12,582 nucleotides of DNA, taken from Microcystis aeruginosa W13-11. Lineage in GTDB: Bacteria; Cyanobacteriota; Cyanobacteriia; Cyanobacteriales; Microcystaceae. This document shows, piece after piece, positions 1 to 6,498 of this stretch. The translations under genes and the position numbers were made by a program. The DNA is taken from assembly GCA_009995705.1 (NCBI GenBank), contig JAADBR010000166.1, positions 1 to 12,582 of the forward strand. The letters are read 5' to 3'. A model generated the notes under the pieces. The model did not search any database. It had not been told where the DNA came from and saw only the letters and a program-made list of their open reading frames with translations. Every line of letters begins with the position of its first letter. The stretch's first letter is position 1.

Positions 1-2
1 GT

Positions 3-326
3 CTCTATTTTCAGATCGATCATGCCAGTAACATCGTACTGTATGTCGGAGAGACGAAATTAAGCGCCCGCCAGCGTTGGCTGGGTTCCCACGATTGCAA
101 AGATTACGTTCTCAGCTATATCAAGTTACACCGGCGCTACGCTCTCGATGTGGCCGTTAATGCTTCCTTTTGGTATCATCCCCCCACCAAAAAGATTCTA
201 CAGCAGTGGGAACGGGAGCTAAGGGACTTGCGCTTTGATAATGTACCATTTATGGCTTGTCTGATTCTTCTACAGAGCGACTGTCTGGCTGGGATATTAT
301 TCCTACGCAGGTCCCTTAGGGGTTAA
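3..326 (+). CDS. GIY-YIG nuclease-like protein, 3' part only
   Basis: The reading frame enters from the left edge and runs 107 codons to a TAA at 324-326, so the start lies outside the window. The visible peptide opens LYFQIDHASN and continues LYVGET, followed by RQRW and GSHDC. This spacing matches the GIY-YIG endonuclease core, where a degenerate GIY strand is followed by the YIG strand and a conserved arginine. A glutamate pair (residues 70 and 72, in QQWERELRD) sits where the family keeps its metal-binding glutamate. The last 35 residues are hydrophobic and match nothing I know, so the C-terminus may be rearranged or frameshifted. It converges tail to tail with the regulator gene on the other strand, overlapping by three bases. 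Such domains occur in homing and repair nucleases and as stand-alone cyanobacterial proteins; the substrate is unknown. Confidence 0.6.
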   Translation, partial: LYFQIDHASNIVLYVGETKLSARQRWLGSHDCKDYVLSYIKLHRRYALDVAVNASFWYHPPTKKILQQWERELRDLRFDNVPFMACLILLQSDCLAGILFLRRSLRG

Positions 327-895
327 AGCAGGTTAGCCGATTGAAGCCATTCTGCTTCGTCGAAGGCTTCTCCATTGGGATCTACCAGTTCTCTAATAAT
401 CCGAATATCTGTATCAGTGGGGCTGATCTGTCTTTCTTTGATTTTTTCGAGGCGATCGAGGGTAAAGGGAGTTGGAAGCGTATTTTGCATTGCGTCTAGT
501 TTTCTCCAAATTTCCCCCTCGCTAAGTTTGTTGATCAGCATGGCGCAGCCGATCATTTGGCGAATGTTCATAGGAGTGATCTTGTAATTCTCCGTGGCAA
601 TGTCGATAAAATCGTGGTGATCGAGAGGCCTGCCTGTGGAGCTTTTGACGATTCGGAGGGCGGCGATTGCCGCTAGAGAGTTGTACTGGGGGAAGCCGAC
701 ATTATTTTCTATGTTTCCGATTGTTTTCTTGGCGATTTGTTCTCCGGTCTTGTGGTACACGGACAACGCTAGACGATCCATTGACCAGCCGAGGTCTAGT
801 CTGGCTTGTCGGATTAGAAAGCCCAGTCTTCCTAATCCTTTTTTTGTCCATAGTTCCGCTTGTCGCACCGGTGGGGTGAGTGTTGTAGCCGCCAT
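323..895 (-). CDS. Helix-turn-helix (XRE-like) transcriptional regulator
   Basis: A 190-residue protein. Residues about 22-80 (GRLGFLIRQARLDLGWSMD, then LALSVYHKTGEQIAKKTIGNIE) have the layout of an XRE/Cro-type helix-turn-helix: a first helix with a basic face, a turn, and a recognition helix followed by the IGNIE segment, where such proteins usually have IsriE. The remaining 110 residues are probably a helical oligomerisation or sensing domain; I see no catalytic motif. The ATG at 893-895 follows an AAGG about eight bases upstream. The gene is divergent from the replication-type operon starting at 1033, with a palindromic site between them. It is therefore the best candidate for a repressor of that operon and of itself, as in phages and satellites. 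Binding and direction of control are inferred. Confidence 0.75.
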   Translation of the reverse strand: MAATTLTPPVRQAELWTKKGLGRLGFLIRQARLDLGWSMDRLALSVYHKTGEQIAKKTIGNIENNVGFPQYNSLAAIAALRIVKSSTGRPLDHHDFIDIATENYKITPMNIRQMIGCAMLINKLSEGEIWRKLDAMQNTLPTPFTLDRLEKIKERQISPTDTDIRIIRELVDPNGEAFDEAEWLQSANLL

Positions 896-986
896 AAAAT
901 TTGCCTTTTATCTTGATCAGTATTCTATAGGCTTTTTTATGGTTTGCACTATTTTGTAAAAAAATATTAAAAGATTGTGGAATACC

Positions 987-1015
987 TTACACAAACTGTG
1001 CTATAGTTTGTGTAA
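987..1015. promoter_or_regulatory. Perfect 11-bp inverted repeat, probable operator in a divergent promoter region
   Basis: TTACACAAACT (987-997) and its exact complement AGTTTGTGTAA (1005-1015) flank a 7-base centre. The right arm overlaps a TATAGT hexamer (1002-1007) that could be the -10 box of the rightward operon, 26 bases before the ATG at 1033. No convincing -35 lies at standard distance; TTGTGG at 975-980 would give a 21-base spacer. A bound dimer here would block polymerase. The likely binder is the adjacent XRE-like regulator or the ribbon-helix-helix protein at 1033. Confidence 0.65.
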
Positions 1016-1032
1016 AGTGATTCGAGAGGATT

Positions 1033-1353
1033 ATGCGCCGATACCTTCCACTACACCAAATTGTTCAGAGACGAAATTTCAGCCTTGGGGGGGAGTGTGT
1101 ATTACCTGATTACCCTCTTAAGGAGTTGAGGGTACGGCAGAAATCGCATATGAGGCTTCACCCGGAGCTTTTGGAACAAGTTCGACGAATTGCGATCGAG
1201 GAGAGAATGCCGGCTTCGGATGGGGCTGATTATTTGCTTGTAATTGGGTTAGCAGTTCGCGAGCGATCACCTGCTTTTTACAATTTAGCAGAATTATCGG
1301 AATTGTATCTATCGCGGACTCGAAGATTTTTGGCGGAGTGGGGCGATGAGTAA
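1033..1353 (+). CDS. Small ribbon-helix-helix-like DNA-binding protein
   Basis: A 106-residue basic protein. Residues about 37-76 (KSHMRLHPELLEQVRRIAIE, then ERMPASDGADYLLVIGLA) fit a ribbon-helix-helix fold: a short strand, helix A ending in a charged segment, a turn, and a hydrophobic helix B. The first 35 residues are basic and probably disordered. The purine-rich AGAGGA ends only two bases before the ATG, which is closer than usual. Translation may therefore be weak, or the true start may lie downstream (an in-frame ATG at 1150 keeps most of the fold). It is first in the rightward run and overlaps the next gene by 8 bases, so the two are probably translationally coupled. A role as auxiliary operon regulator is an inference from fold and place. 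Confidence 0.5.
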   Translation: MRRYLPLHQIVQRRNFSLGGECVLPDYPLKELRVRQKSHMRLHPELLEQVRRIAIEERMPASDGADYLLVIGLAVRERSPAFYNLAELSELYLSRTRRFLAEWGDE

Positions 1354-2290
1354 TTGGTACACCTTACAAGAATTGTTAAAATTTGATCTGATTGGACTGC
1401 CTAGTACCTTTGCGGGGCTTAGAAAAAAGGCTCGGAAAGAGGATTGGAAGTGCCGTGCGAAAGAAGGCCGCGGGGGTGGCTGGGAGTATAGTGTGGAATC
1501 ACTTCCACACTATACTCAAGTGGCTTTGGTTGCCAAATTAACTCCGGCGATTGAGGAGCAGCCGATCACGGTAGGGCGTGAAATTGATCAGAGAAAGGCT
1601 TGGGCTAATTTGCAGATACTGGATGCTTACGCTCGGTTTGAGGCTGAGTATGGGGGCAATGCTTTGAGAGAAGAATTGGAGTTAAATTTTTGCAAGCTGT
1701 ATAATCAGCGTGAACTCTCCACTGTATCTTCTGAGTGTGTGGCGATCATTCCGCAAATCTCTCGATCTACGCTCTGCAAGCGGCTGCGGGAGTATCAATT
1801 GCAGGGACTTGATGCTTTAGGACGGAATAGCCGACGCATTGGAGCGATCGAGTCCTATCCTGGGTTGCAGGAGGCGATCGAGATTTGCCTTGCGGCGGGG
1901 CGAGGGCGATGGTCGCCACGGCAAGTGAAACTGGCTTTAGAAAAATCTTTTGAGGATTTACCTTTCATCCCTTCGGAGCATCAACTCCGGCGGTGGCTAA
2001 ATAAATTTGAGATAGAGCAGAAATCGAAAGAGGAAGTCGAGGGCCACATCCGAACTTTCAATGCTTTTTATCGCTGCTACTGGTGCGAAGTCCGCAAACC
2101 GAAATACTTAAAAGAATTTGAAGCCGAGATCAAGATTCGGGGAATGCATCACTATGTCGATTCCCACGCTTTCGGCCTCGATTACTTAATCGAATCTCAA
2201 GCTGGCAAGCACGGCCAGATCATTCATTTCGATGAAATAGAGTTCGATGAGTACAACTACCACACGACGGGCTATATGCCCAAGTGGTAG
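1346..2290 (+). CDS. Mu-type DNA-binding domain protein lacking a transposase catalytic core
   Basis: A 314-residue protein. Residues 4-60 (WYTLQELLKF, GLPST, RKKARKEDWKCR, GRGGGWEYSVESLP) carry the pattern of the MuA transposase/Mu repressor N-terminal DNA-binding domain. In particular they show the W-x-x-x-E-L start, the GLP turn, and the GRGGG-x-EY-x-x-x-SLP ending. A second helix-turn-helix follows at about 139-168 (SRSTLCKRLREYQLQGLDAL, then RNSRR), like the MuA end-binding subdomains. A MuA would continue into a DDE catalytic domain of several hundred residues. Here the protein instead ends after an unrelated tyrosine- and histidine-rich tail (about 232-314), with no D-D-E motif. Codon choice also shifts at about 2040 towards C-ending codons. 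It is therefore either a truncated or chimeric transposase remnant, or a DNA-binding regulator or accessory protein built on the Mu fold. It follows the ribbon-helix-helix gene with an 8-base overlap. Confidence 0.6.
   Translation: MSNWYTLQELLKFDLIGLPSTFAGLRKKARKEDWKCRAKEGRGGGWEYSVESLPHYTQVALVAKLTPAIEEQPITVGREIDQRKAWANLQILDAYARFEAEYGGNALREELELNFCKLYNQRELSTVSSECVAIIPQISRSTLCKRLREYQLQGLDALGRNSRRIGAIESYPGLQEAIEICLAAGRGRWSPRQVKLALEKSFEDLPFIPSEHQLRRWLNKFEIEQKSKEEVEGHIRTFNAFYRCYWCEVRKPKYLKEFEAEIKIRGMHHYVDSHAFGLDYLIESQAGKHGQIIHFDEIEFDEYNYHTTGYMPKW
1484..1517 (+). repeat. Perfect 15-bp hairpin inside the Mu-domain coding sequence
   Basis: The 15 bases at 1484-1498 (GAGTATAGTGTGGAA) are exactly complementary to 1503-1517, with a four-base TCAC loop between. 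The stem encodes EYSVESLPHYT, the conserved end of the Mu-type domain, so it lies inside an intact reading frame. No T-run follows, so it is not a standard terminator. It could be an mRNA structure that slows translation or transcription, or a cruciform binding site. Confidence 0.7.
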
Positions 2291-2297
2291 AACTTAT

Positions 2298-2315
2298 TCC
2301 CCCACCTTTGGGGGA
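2298..2315 (+). terminator. Short GC hairpin between genes, possible weak terminator or attenuator
   Basis: TCCCCC (2298-2303) pairs with GGGGGA (2310-2315) around a six-base loop, eight bases after the stop of the Mu-domain gene. Only an interrupted AT-rich stretch (CAAACAATTTTAG) follows instead of a T-run. Partial termination or processing between the two genes is possible. Confidence 0.35.
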
Positions 2316-2362
2316 TTCTCAAACAATTTTAGTTCAAAAAAATGCAAGGAGAAAATATCGCA

Positions 2363-2938
2363 ATGGCTACTAAAAAATCTAATCAATTTTCCGTCTTTGG
2401 CACGCGGCCAGATAATGCTATTTGCTTGCCCGATATCCCCTACTCGGTGCGGATCAATTGCAAAGATGGCGGGCTTTTTATCGGTGGATCGGAAGCGAAG
2501 CACCGCAAAACCAACCCCGACCAAAAGATAGATATCGGCATCATCAAAGTTTCCAAATTCTTCGGCAGTTTGGGCAAGACCGAAAATGTCCCCTGGATTC
2601 AATTATTCTACATCCCAGCTCCGAATGTTGCCCCCGAAATTCTGCCTAAAAATACGGTCTGCATTTCCTACATTAAAAAGCAGTCGATTTCCAATCTTTT
2701 TAATAAAGTGCAGGAAGCGATGAACCACGGCGAACCAGGTATGGGCATCTTTACGATTGGCTTCAATCGGGAAATAGGAGAAAAAGGACCCTATTACAGC
2801 GTTAGTTTCGACTGGCGTGAACGGCAATCGGAAGAAGAAAAGCAGCAACTAGGACTTATTAGCGACTTCGTGATCGCTTGCGGCAATCAGCTGATCGACT
2901 TAGAAGCAACCCGCGATCTGATCTGCGTAGATGGCTAG
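2363..2938 (+). CDS. Conserved-looking protein of unknown function, probably shortened by a TAG stop
   Basis: A 191-residue protein from the ATG at 2363. This start is preferred over the ATG at 2342 because AAGGAG (2346-2351) lies 11 bases before it and inside the longer version. I do not recognise the family. The protein is soluble, mixed alpha/beta by pattern, and without signal peptide or membrane segment. Features seen are an IPYSVRINCKDGGLFIGG stretch (about 32-49), a basic KHRKTNPDQK loop, and an aromatic beta-like segment GPYYSVSFDWRER (about 148-160). Placed just before a primase/helicase-like gene, a role in replication, such as single-strand binding, is conceivable but unproven. The frame stays open past the TAG for 27 more codons of helical, charged sequence (see the next entry), so the protein may normally be about 219 residues. 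Confidence 0.55.
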   Translation: MATKKSNQFSVFGTRPDNAICLPDIPYSVRINCKDGGLFIGGSEAKHRKTNPDQKIDIGIIKVSKFFGSLGKTENVPWIQLFYIPAPNVAPEILPKNTVCISYIKKQSISNLFNKVQEAMNHGEPGMGIFTIGFNREIGEKGPYYSVSFDWRERQSEEEKQQLGLISDFVIACGNQLIDLEATRDLICVDG

Positions 2939-3022
2939 ACGGCGCAACAATTACAGGCACTCACCAGCCAACGTCGCGAGCTAGAAAAAGCCCAAAATCA
3001 GCGCGCCCTACCCGCAGCTTAA
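2936..3022 (+). other. In-frame continuation after an amber stop, probable lost C-terminus
   Basis: Directly after the TAG at 2936-2938 the same frame continues 27 codons (TAQQLQALTSQRRELEKAQN and seven more residues) to a TAA at 3020-3022. The peptide is a charged, glutamine-rich helix of the kind often found at the end of small proteins. Codon use matches the upstream gene. A single C-to-T change of a CAG codon would create this stop. Alternatives are real termination with coincidental open sequence, or readthrough. Confidence 0.45.
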
Positions 3023-3036
3023 TCGATAAAAACCAC

Positions 3037-3057
3037 GGGAGAGGTTGATCCTCTCCC
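3037..3057 (+). repeat. Intercistronic 8-bp stem-loop
   Basis: GGGAGAGG (3037-3044) and CCTCTCCC (3050-3057) form a perfect stem with a TTGAT loop. No T-run follows. The gene at 3077 starts 20 bases later, so the structure more likely stabilises or divides the mRNA than ends it. Confidence 0.55.
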
Positions 3058-3076
3058 CCATTCAGGAGAAAAAACC

Positions 3077-3226
3077 ATGACCCAAAATAACCCCCGACTC
3101 TGGCAACTTGCGGAAATCATCGGCGAACTGGAAACGGCGATCGCCGCTATCTGCCAAGACGAAAGTAAAAAACCACAGCAACCAGAACTTGCCGTGGCCA
3201 TATCGCTCCTAAATAAAGAAGGATGA
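3077..3226 (+). CDS. 49-residue protein of unknown function
   Basis: The ATG at 3077 has a good ribosome site (AGGAG, 3064-3068) eight bases upstream. The frame runs 49 codons to TGA at 3224-3226, giving MTQNNPRLWQLAEIIGELET, a short alanine-rich helix with AIAAICQDE, and an ending ISLLNKEG. It is mildly amphipathic, without a membrane segment, and not recognised. The stop is preceded by AAGGA, which serves as the ribosome site of the large gene that follows, so the two are probably translationally coupled. A good ribosome site and tight spacing support a real gene. Confidence 0.6.
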   Translation: MTQNNPRLWQLAEIIGELETAIAAICQDESKKPQQPELAVAISLLNKEG

Positions 3227-3231
3227 TTTTT

Positions 3232-6111
3232 ATGCATCACGATCTTAACGTATCCACAGAAAAAAGTCTAGTTCGCGCGACCAAAAATAACCCCTGTCCT
3301 CACTGCGGGAAAACAGACTGGTGCTACTCAGTAGGCGAATTATCAGTATGCAAGCGATCGCATGAACCCGCACCAGGGTGGGAAAAAACCAGTAAATGCG
3401 ATAGCGAGGGAAGCTTCTATTACGCACCCGTGAAACCAGAGCCATGGCAAAAAAAACCACGCCCAGCCAAAACTACTTATTATAATTACCCCGATCGCGC
3501 TGGCAATCCTTTAGTAAGAGTAGTGAGGAAAGACGACGGTAACGGCAAAAAAACTATCTATCAGGAACGCTACGACGGTAAGCAGTGGATTAAGGGGTTA
3601 GGTGAAGTTAAACGGGAAAATATTCCTATTTACCGATATTCAGAAATTAAGGAAGCGATCGCACGCGGTGAAGCTATCTTCATAGTTGAAGGGGAAGGAA
3701 AAGTCAATCTTCTATGGTCATTGGGTTTACCCGCCACTTGCAATATTGCAGGGTCTGGTAAGTGGAAACCCTCCGATACCAACGACTTGGAAGGGGCCGA
3801 GGTAATTCTATGTCCCGATCGCGATGTACCAGGCATCGCTCACATGGAGTCCATAGCCAAAGACTTCCCTGATGCCCTATGGCTTTATGCTTTTCCCACT
3901 TCCCCCCTATGGAATCATCTACCAGACTCAAGAGGGGCCGATATTGCTGATTGGATAGGCGAAGGGGCCAGTAAAGAAGATATTATCAATGCAATTGGTG
4001 CTAAAAAGGCTCTGAAGCCGCAAAAAGCAGACAAAACTAGCAATGTAGTCAATCATCCCAGATTTTCCTCTAAAACCCTCGAAAACAATCAGTTAGAGCA
4101 AAAAATAAATGATCTGATCAGCGAGAATCTCACTGGCTCAAGGCTTGAGATCGCGCTCGCTTCGATCGCACGCGAGTATGGGCTGTCACAGCAGCAAGTC
4201 ACCTCTATTTACCACAAAAGGATCGAGGAAAGCGATCGCAGTGAAGGGTATGATGACGCGATCGAGGAACTGGAAAAGCTTGCTATCTCTGATCATGCCC
4301 GGGTCAATCTCCTAAAAATACTCCCAGAAAAATTAGCTAATGGCATTAATCACCATGCGCGGTTAACAGGATTAAGACCAGAAGCGTACCTAACCGCGCT
4401 TCTTACTGGTCTATCGTCAACCCTTCACCCGGACACTGCATTAAGCCTATACCCTCAAACCGACTGGAAGGTTCCCCCCAATCTTTATAGTGCGATCGTG
4501 TCCCTCTCAGGAGAAGGAAAATCAATCATAGGCCGCGCTATGATTACCGATCCTCTCAAGGCTTTAAATGAATCGGATGATCTCGATTATGAGAGAAAAA
4601 TCGGGGAATATAAAGCCAAGCTTGCTGATTACGAGATGCTCAAAAAATCTAAGAACAGCGAAGCATTGAGCCAAGCATACCCCGATGGCCCACCATCGAA
4701 ACCTACCCGGCGGATCAGATACTTTAGCAGTGCTACGGGTGAGGGGATTGCCAGATATGCAGCGAGCAACCCTGATAAAGGAATGCTTCTTTATAAAGAC
4801 GAGTTAGCAGGGATGTTTAAAAGTGCTAACCAGTACCGCGGCGGCCGTGGCTCCGATAGCGAGGATATTCTGGAATATTACGACGGGACCCCTCCGATCA
4901 CGCTCCGGGCCGACACTGAGAAAACGGTAGTATGTCGCAAAATACTGCTATCGATCTACGGTACTATACAGCCCGGCGTATTAGAGAAGCTTTTGGGTGA
5001 TAAAGAAGACTCTAGCGGTCAATGGTCAAGGTTTATTTTTTGTCAGTTACCACCATCTAACGTACCCCTCGACATAGACGCAGGAACGGTTGACCTATCA
5101 CCAATGCTCACCGATCTGTACCAGCAGTTCGATCGCCTACCCGCTGCTTTTTATCAGTTATCCCGCCAGGCGCGTGAGAAATTCTTAGCGGCCGCCAACC
5201 GGCTAAAAACAGAGTCTCAGAGCGAACAGCGCCAGGCAATGAGAAATGTACTCATAAAAGCGAGAGGACTGATCGGACGGTTAGCACTTAACCTACATTT
5301 ACTCAATTCCTTGTTTATCGGCATTACTCCAAGCCTAGAAATTGGGGAAAAAACTATCGAGGATGCGATCGAGTTAGCCAGCTTTTACATAAGTCAGGTG
5401 AGCGGGATGTATGTCCGGCTATCCGATGATCTACCGTCACAATACGCGCGGCTGCTATCGGTTGCTACGGACTGGATAACCCCTAATAATATCAGAAAAC
5501 GGGCTTTTACCACCAAAACCCGGAAGGATTACCCAATCGCTCGCATATCCGAGATATGTCACGAATTAGCTACTAAAGGATATGGGGAAGTGAGAGCTAC
5601 ATCTCGATCAATCGAATTTAGAGCGCTAAAAGGTGACAAAGGTGACTCAAAAGTGACTAAAGGTGACAATAGTGTCACCCCAGTAAAACCCTTGCCAGAT
5701 ATAGATTCTGACTTAAAAGGTGACAAAGGTGACTCAAAAAATCACTTCTTTTTAGAAAATATTGGCTGTCTTGATCGAGATACGGAAAATAAAACTTCAC
5801 TAAATAACCCGTCACCTTTGTCACCCCACAATAGTGAAACTCAGTCTCAGAGCGACTTTACCAAAGGTGACAACCCTGAAAATACCCAGTCACCTTTAGT
5901 CACCTCTGTCACCTTTGGTGATGAAAGCCTAAAAACCGGGGACGACTGCATTTACAAGAAAAACGGACGACCACATAAGGTGATCGCCATAGATAATGAT
6001 GTGGCAACTATTCAGGATTATTACAGCGAAAATCCCCCGTTCACCGTTCTCCTCTCAGATATCCTTTTCGATACGCCTGGCCGATCGCGCGGGAAAACCA
6101 AAAAACCTTGA
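3232..6111 (+). CDS. Primase/helicase-like replication protein (zinc finger, TOPRIM, DUF3987)
   Basis: A 959-residue protein from the ATG at 3232. This start is chosen over the ATG at 3223, which lies inside the ribosome site AAGGA (3219-3223); 3232 is eight bases past it. Three parts are visible. Residues 22-40 hold a primase-like zinc finger (C22, C25, C31, C40 in CPHCGKTDWC and VCKR). A TOPRIM-like domain follows, with FIVEGEGK (E153) and ILCPDRD (D196, D198) as its metal-binding acidic residues. A DUF3987-type ATPase region begins at about 365, with Walker A loop SLSGEGKS (424-431, K430) and the segments LYKDELAGMF, EYYDGTPP and GQWSRFIF. The tail from about 800 is low-complexity with KGD repeats and then a compact C-terminal segment. 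Such proteins occur on plasmids, phages and satellites, where they are thought to prime or unwind DNA at the origin. The function is inferred from domains. Confidence 0.8.
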   Translation: MHHDLNVSTEKSLVRATKNNPCPHCGKTDWCYSVGELSVCKRSHEPAPGWEKTSKCDSEGSFYYAPVKPEPWQKKPRPAKTTYYNYPDRAGNPLVRVVRKDDGNGKKTIYQERYDGKQWIKGLGEVKRENIPIYRYSEIKEAIARGEAIFIVEGEGKVNLLWSLGLPATCNIAGSGKWKPSDTNDLEGAEVILCPDRDVPGIAHMESIAKDFPDALWLYAFPTSPLWNHLPDSRGADIADWIGEGASKEDIINAIGAKKALKPQKADKTSNVVNHPRFSSKTLENNQLEQKINDLISENLTGSRLEIALASIAREYGLSQQQVTSIYHKRIEESDRSEGYDDAIEELEKLAISDHARVNLLKILPEKLANGINHHARLTGLRPEAYLTALLTGLSSTLHPDTALSLYPQTDWKVPPNLYSAIVSLSGEGKSIIGRAMITDPLKALNESDDLDYERKIGEYKAKLADYEMLKKSKNSEALSQAYPDGPPSKPTRRIRYFSSATGEGIARYAASNPDKGMLLYKDELAGMFKSANQYRGGRGSDSEDILEYYDGTPPITLRADTEKTVVCRKILLSIYGTIQPGVLEKLLGDKEDSSGQWSRFIFCQLPPSNVPLDIDAGTVDLSPMLTDLYQQFDRLPAAFYQLSRQAREKFLAAANRLKTESQSEQRQAMRNVLIKARGLIGRLALNLHLLNSLFIGITPSLEIGEKTIEDAIELASFYISQVSGMYVRLSDDLPSQYARLLSVATDWITPNNIRKRAFTTKTRKDYPIARISEICHELATKGYGEVRATSRSIEFRALKGDKGDSKVTKGDNSVTPVKPLPDIDSDLKGDKGDSKNHFFLENIGCLDRDTENKTSLNNPSPLSPHNSETQSQSDFTKGDNPENTQSPLVTSVTFGDESLKTGDDCIYKKNGRPHKVIAIDNDVATIQDYYSENPPFTVLLSDILFDTPGRSRGKTKKP
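5632..5913. repeat. Twelve copies of GGTGAC/GTCACC inside the replication gene
   Basis: GGTGAC starts at 5632, 5641, 5662, 5719, 5728 and 5866. Its complement GTCACC starts at 5674, 5811, 5820, 5889, 5899 and 5908. Many are part of AAAGGTGAC and are spaced 9 or 10 bases apart in pairs. Forward copies encode KGD; reverse copies encode SPLVTSVT-like peptides. Both orientations in one frame suggest either slippage with inversion or selection on the DNA, for example as binding sites for an initiator. Confidence 0.75.
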
Positions 6112-6115
6112 CCTT

Positions 6116-6139
6116 TTGCTAGGGGTTAACCCCTAGCAA
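6116..6139. repeat. Perfect 24-bp palindrome after the replication gene
   Basis: The sequence TTGCTAGGGGTT at 6116-6127 is followed at once by its exact complement at 6128-6139, with no spacer. It begins four bases after the stop codon. As RNA it folds into a hairpin with a tight loop, but no T-run follows. It may be a dyad binding site, a transcript 3' end or a resolution site. Confidence 0.7.
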
Positions 6140-6151
6140 TCCCCAAAAATT

Positions 6152-6316
6152 ATGGACTATCACTATCTCGAATCTGAATTTGATCGCATTTATGAGCTAC
6201 CCCTGCGGCAGCGTCCCCTCGATGTTTCTCAGTTAGGAAAAAGGCCATACCCTGACATCAGGAAAGCTTTTGATCTTTTCTCAAGCCAGAAATTTCGAGA
6301 AAAGAGGCAAAAATAA
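6152..6316 (+). CDS. 54-residue protein of unknown function
   Basis: ATG at 6152 and TAA at 6314-6316. The peptide starts MDYHYLESEFDRIYELPLRQ, has a central KRPYPDIRKAFDLF, and ends in a very basic FREKRQK. No clear ribosome site is seen (CCCCAAAAATT precedes), and the 24-bp palindrome stands between it and the replication gene. No family is recognised. Codon use is like the replication gene's, so it may be a real small cytoplasmic protein, possibly nucleic-acid binding given the basic tail. Confidence 0.35.
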   Translation: MDYHYLESEFDRIYELPLRQRPLDVSQLGKRPYPDIRKAFDLFSSQKFREKRQK

Positions 6317-6498
6317 AGATAATTTCACGAAAATCAGTTCGTTAGGCGAATCACTCGCCTAATAGACCGCGCTAATCAATTTAGCGGGTATTCTGGTCAT
6401 TTTTGCCCTAAAATTACCAGTTTAGGCGAAAATAAGCTATTTTTGCGGTACACAAAACTCAATGCCGTGTACAAGGCATTGGGATATTGTTGAATTTT
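6317..6498. other. Gene-free region rich in inverted repeats
   Basis: No credible reading frame. It holds several dyads. TTAGGCGA/TCGCCTAA (6342-6349 and 6355-6362) is followed by CGCTAA/TTAGCG around TCAAT, and then CTGGT/ACCAG. TTAGGCGAA recurs as a direct copy at about 6422. With the possible pseudoknot at 6448-6483 this looks like a structured RNA, a replication origin or a regulatory region. The position after the replication gene makes an origin plausible, but I see no iterons of a known type. Confidence 0.4.
6448..6483 (+). repeat. Two interleaved stems that could form an H-type pseudoknot
   Basis: GTACAC (6448-6453) pairs with GTGTAC (6467-6472). CTCAATGCC (6458-6466) pairs with GGCATTGGG (6475-6483), counting one G-U. 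Each stem has one arm in the other's loop. The second connecting loop is only two bases, so the stems may instead be mutually exclusive. Confidence 0.4.

Noticed and set aside
1346..2290. A CRISPR-associated transposon (Tn7/type V-K-like) around the Mu-type protein
   Set aside because: No Cas12k, TnsC or TniQ-like gene is present, and the Mu-type protein has no catalytic domain.
2247..2531. Plus-strand 94-codon frame overlapping the end of the Mu-type gene and the gene at 2363
   Set aside because: It has no ribosome site and overlaps two better-supported genes; its peptide looks like frame shadow.
3704..3931. Minus-strand open frames opposite the replication gene
   Set aside because: They lie opposite a well-supported gene with recognised motifs, and their peptides show no domain pattern.
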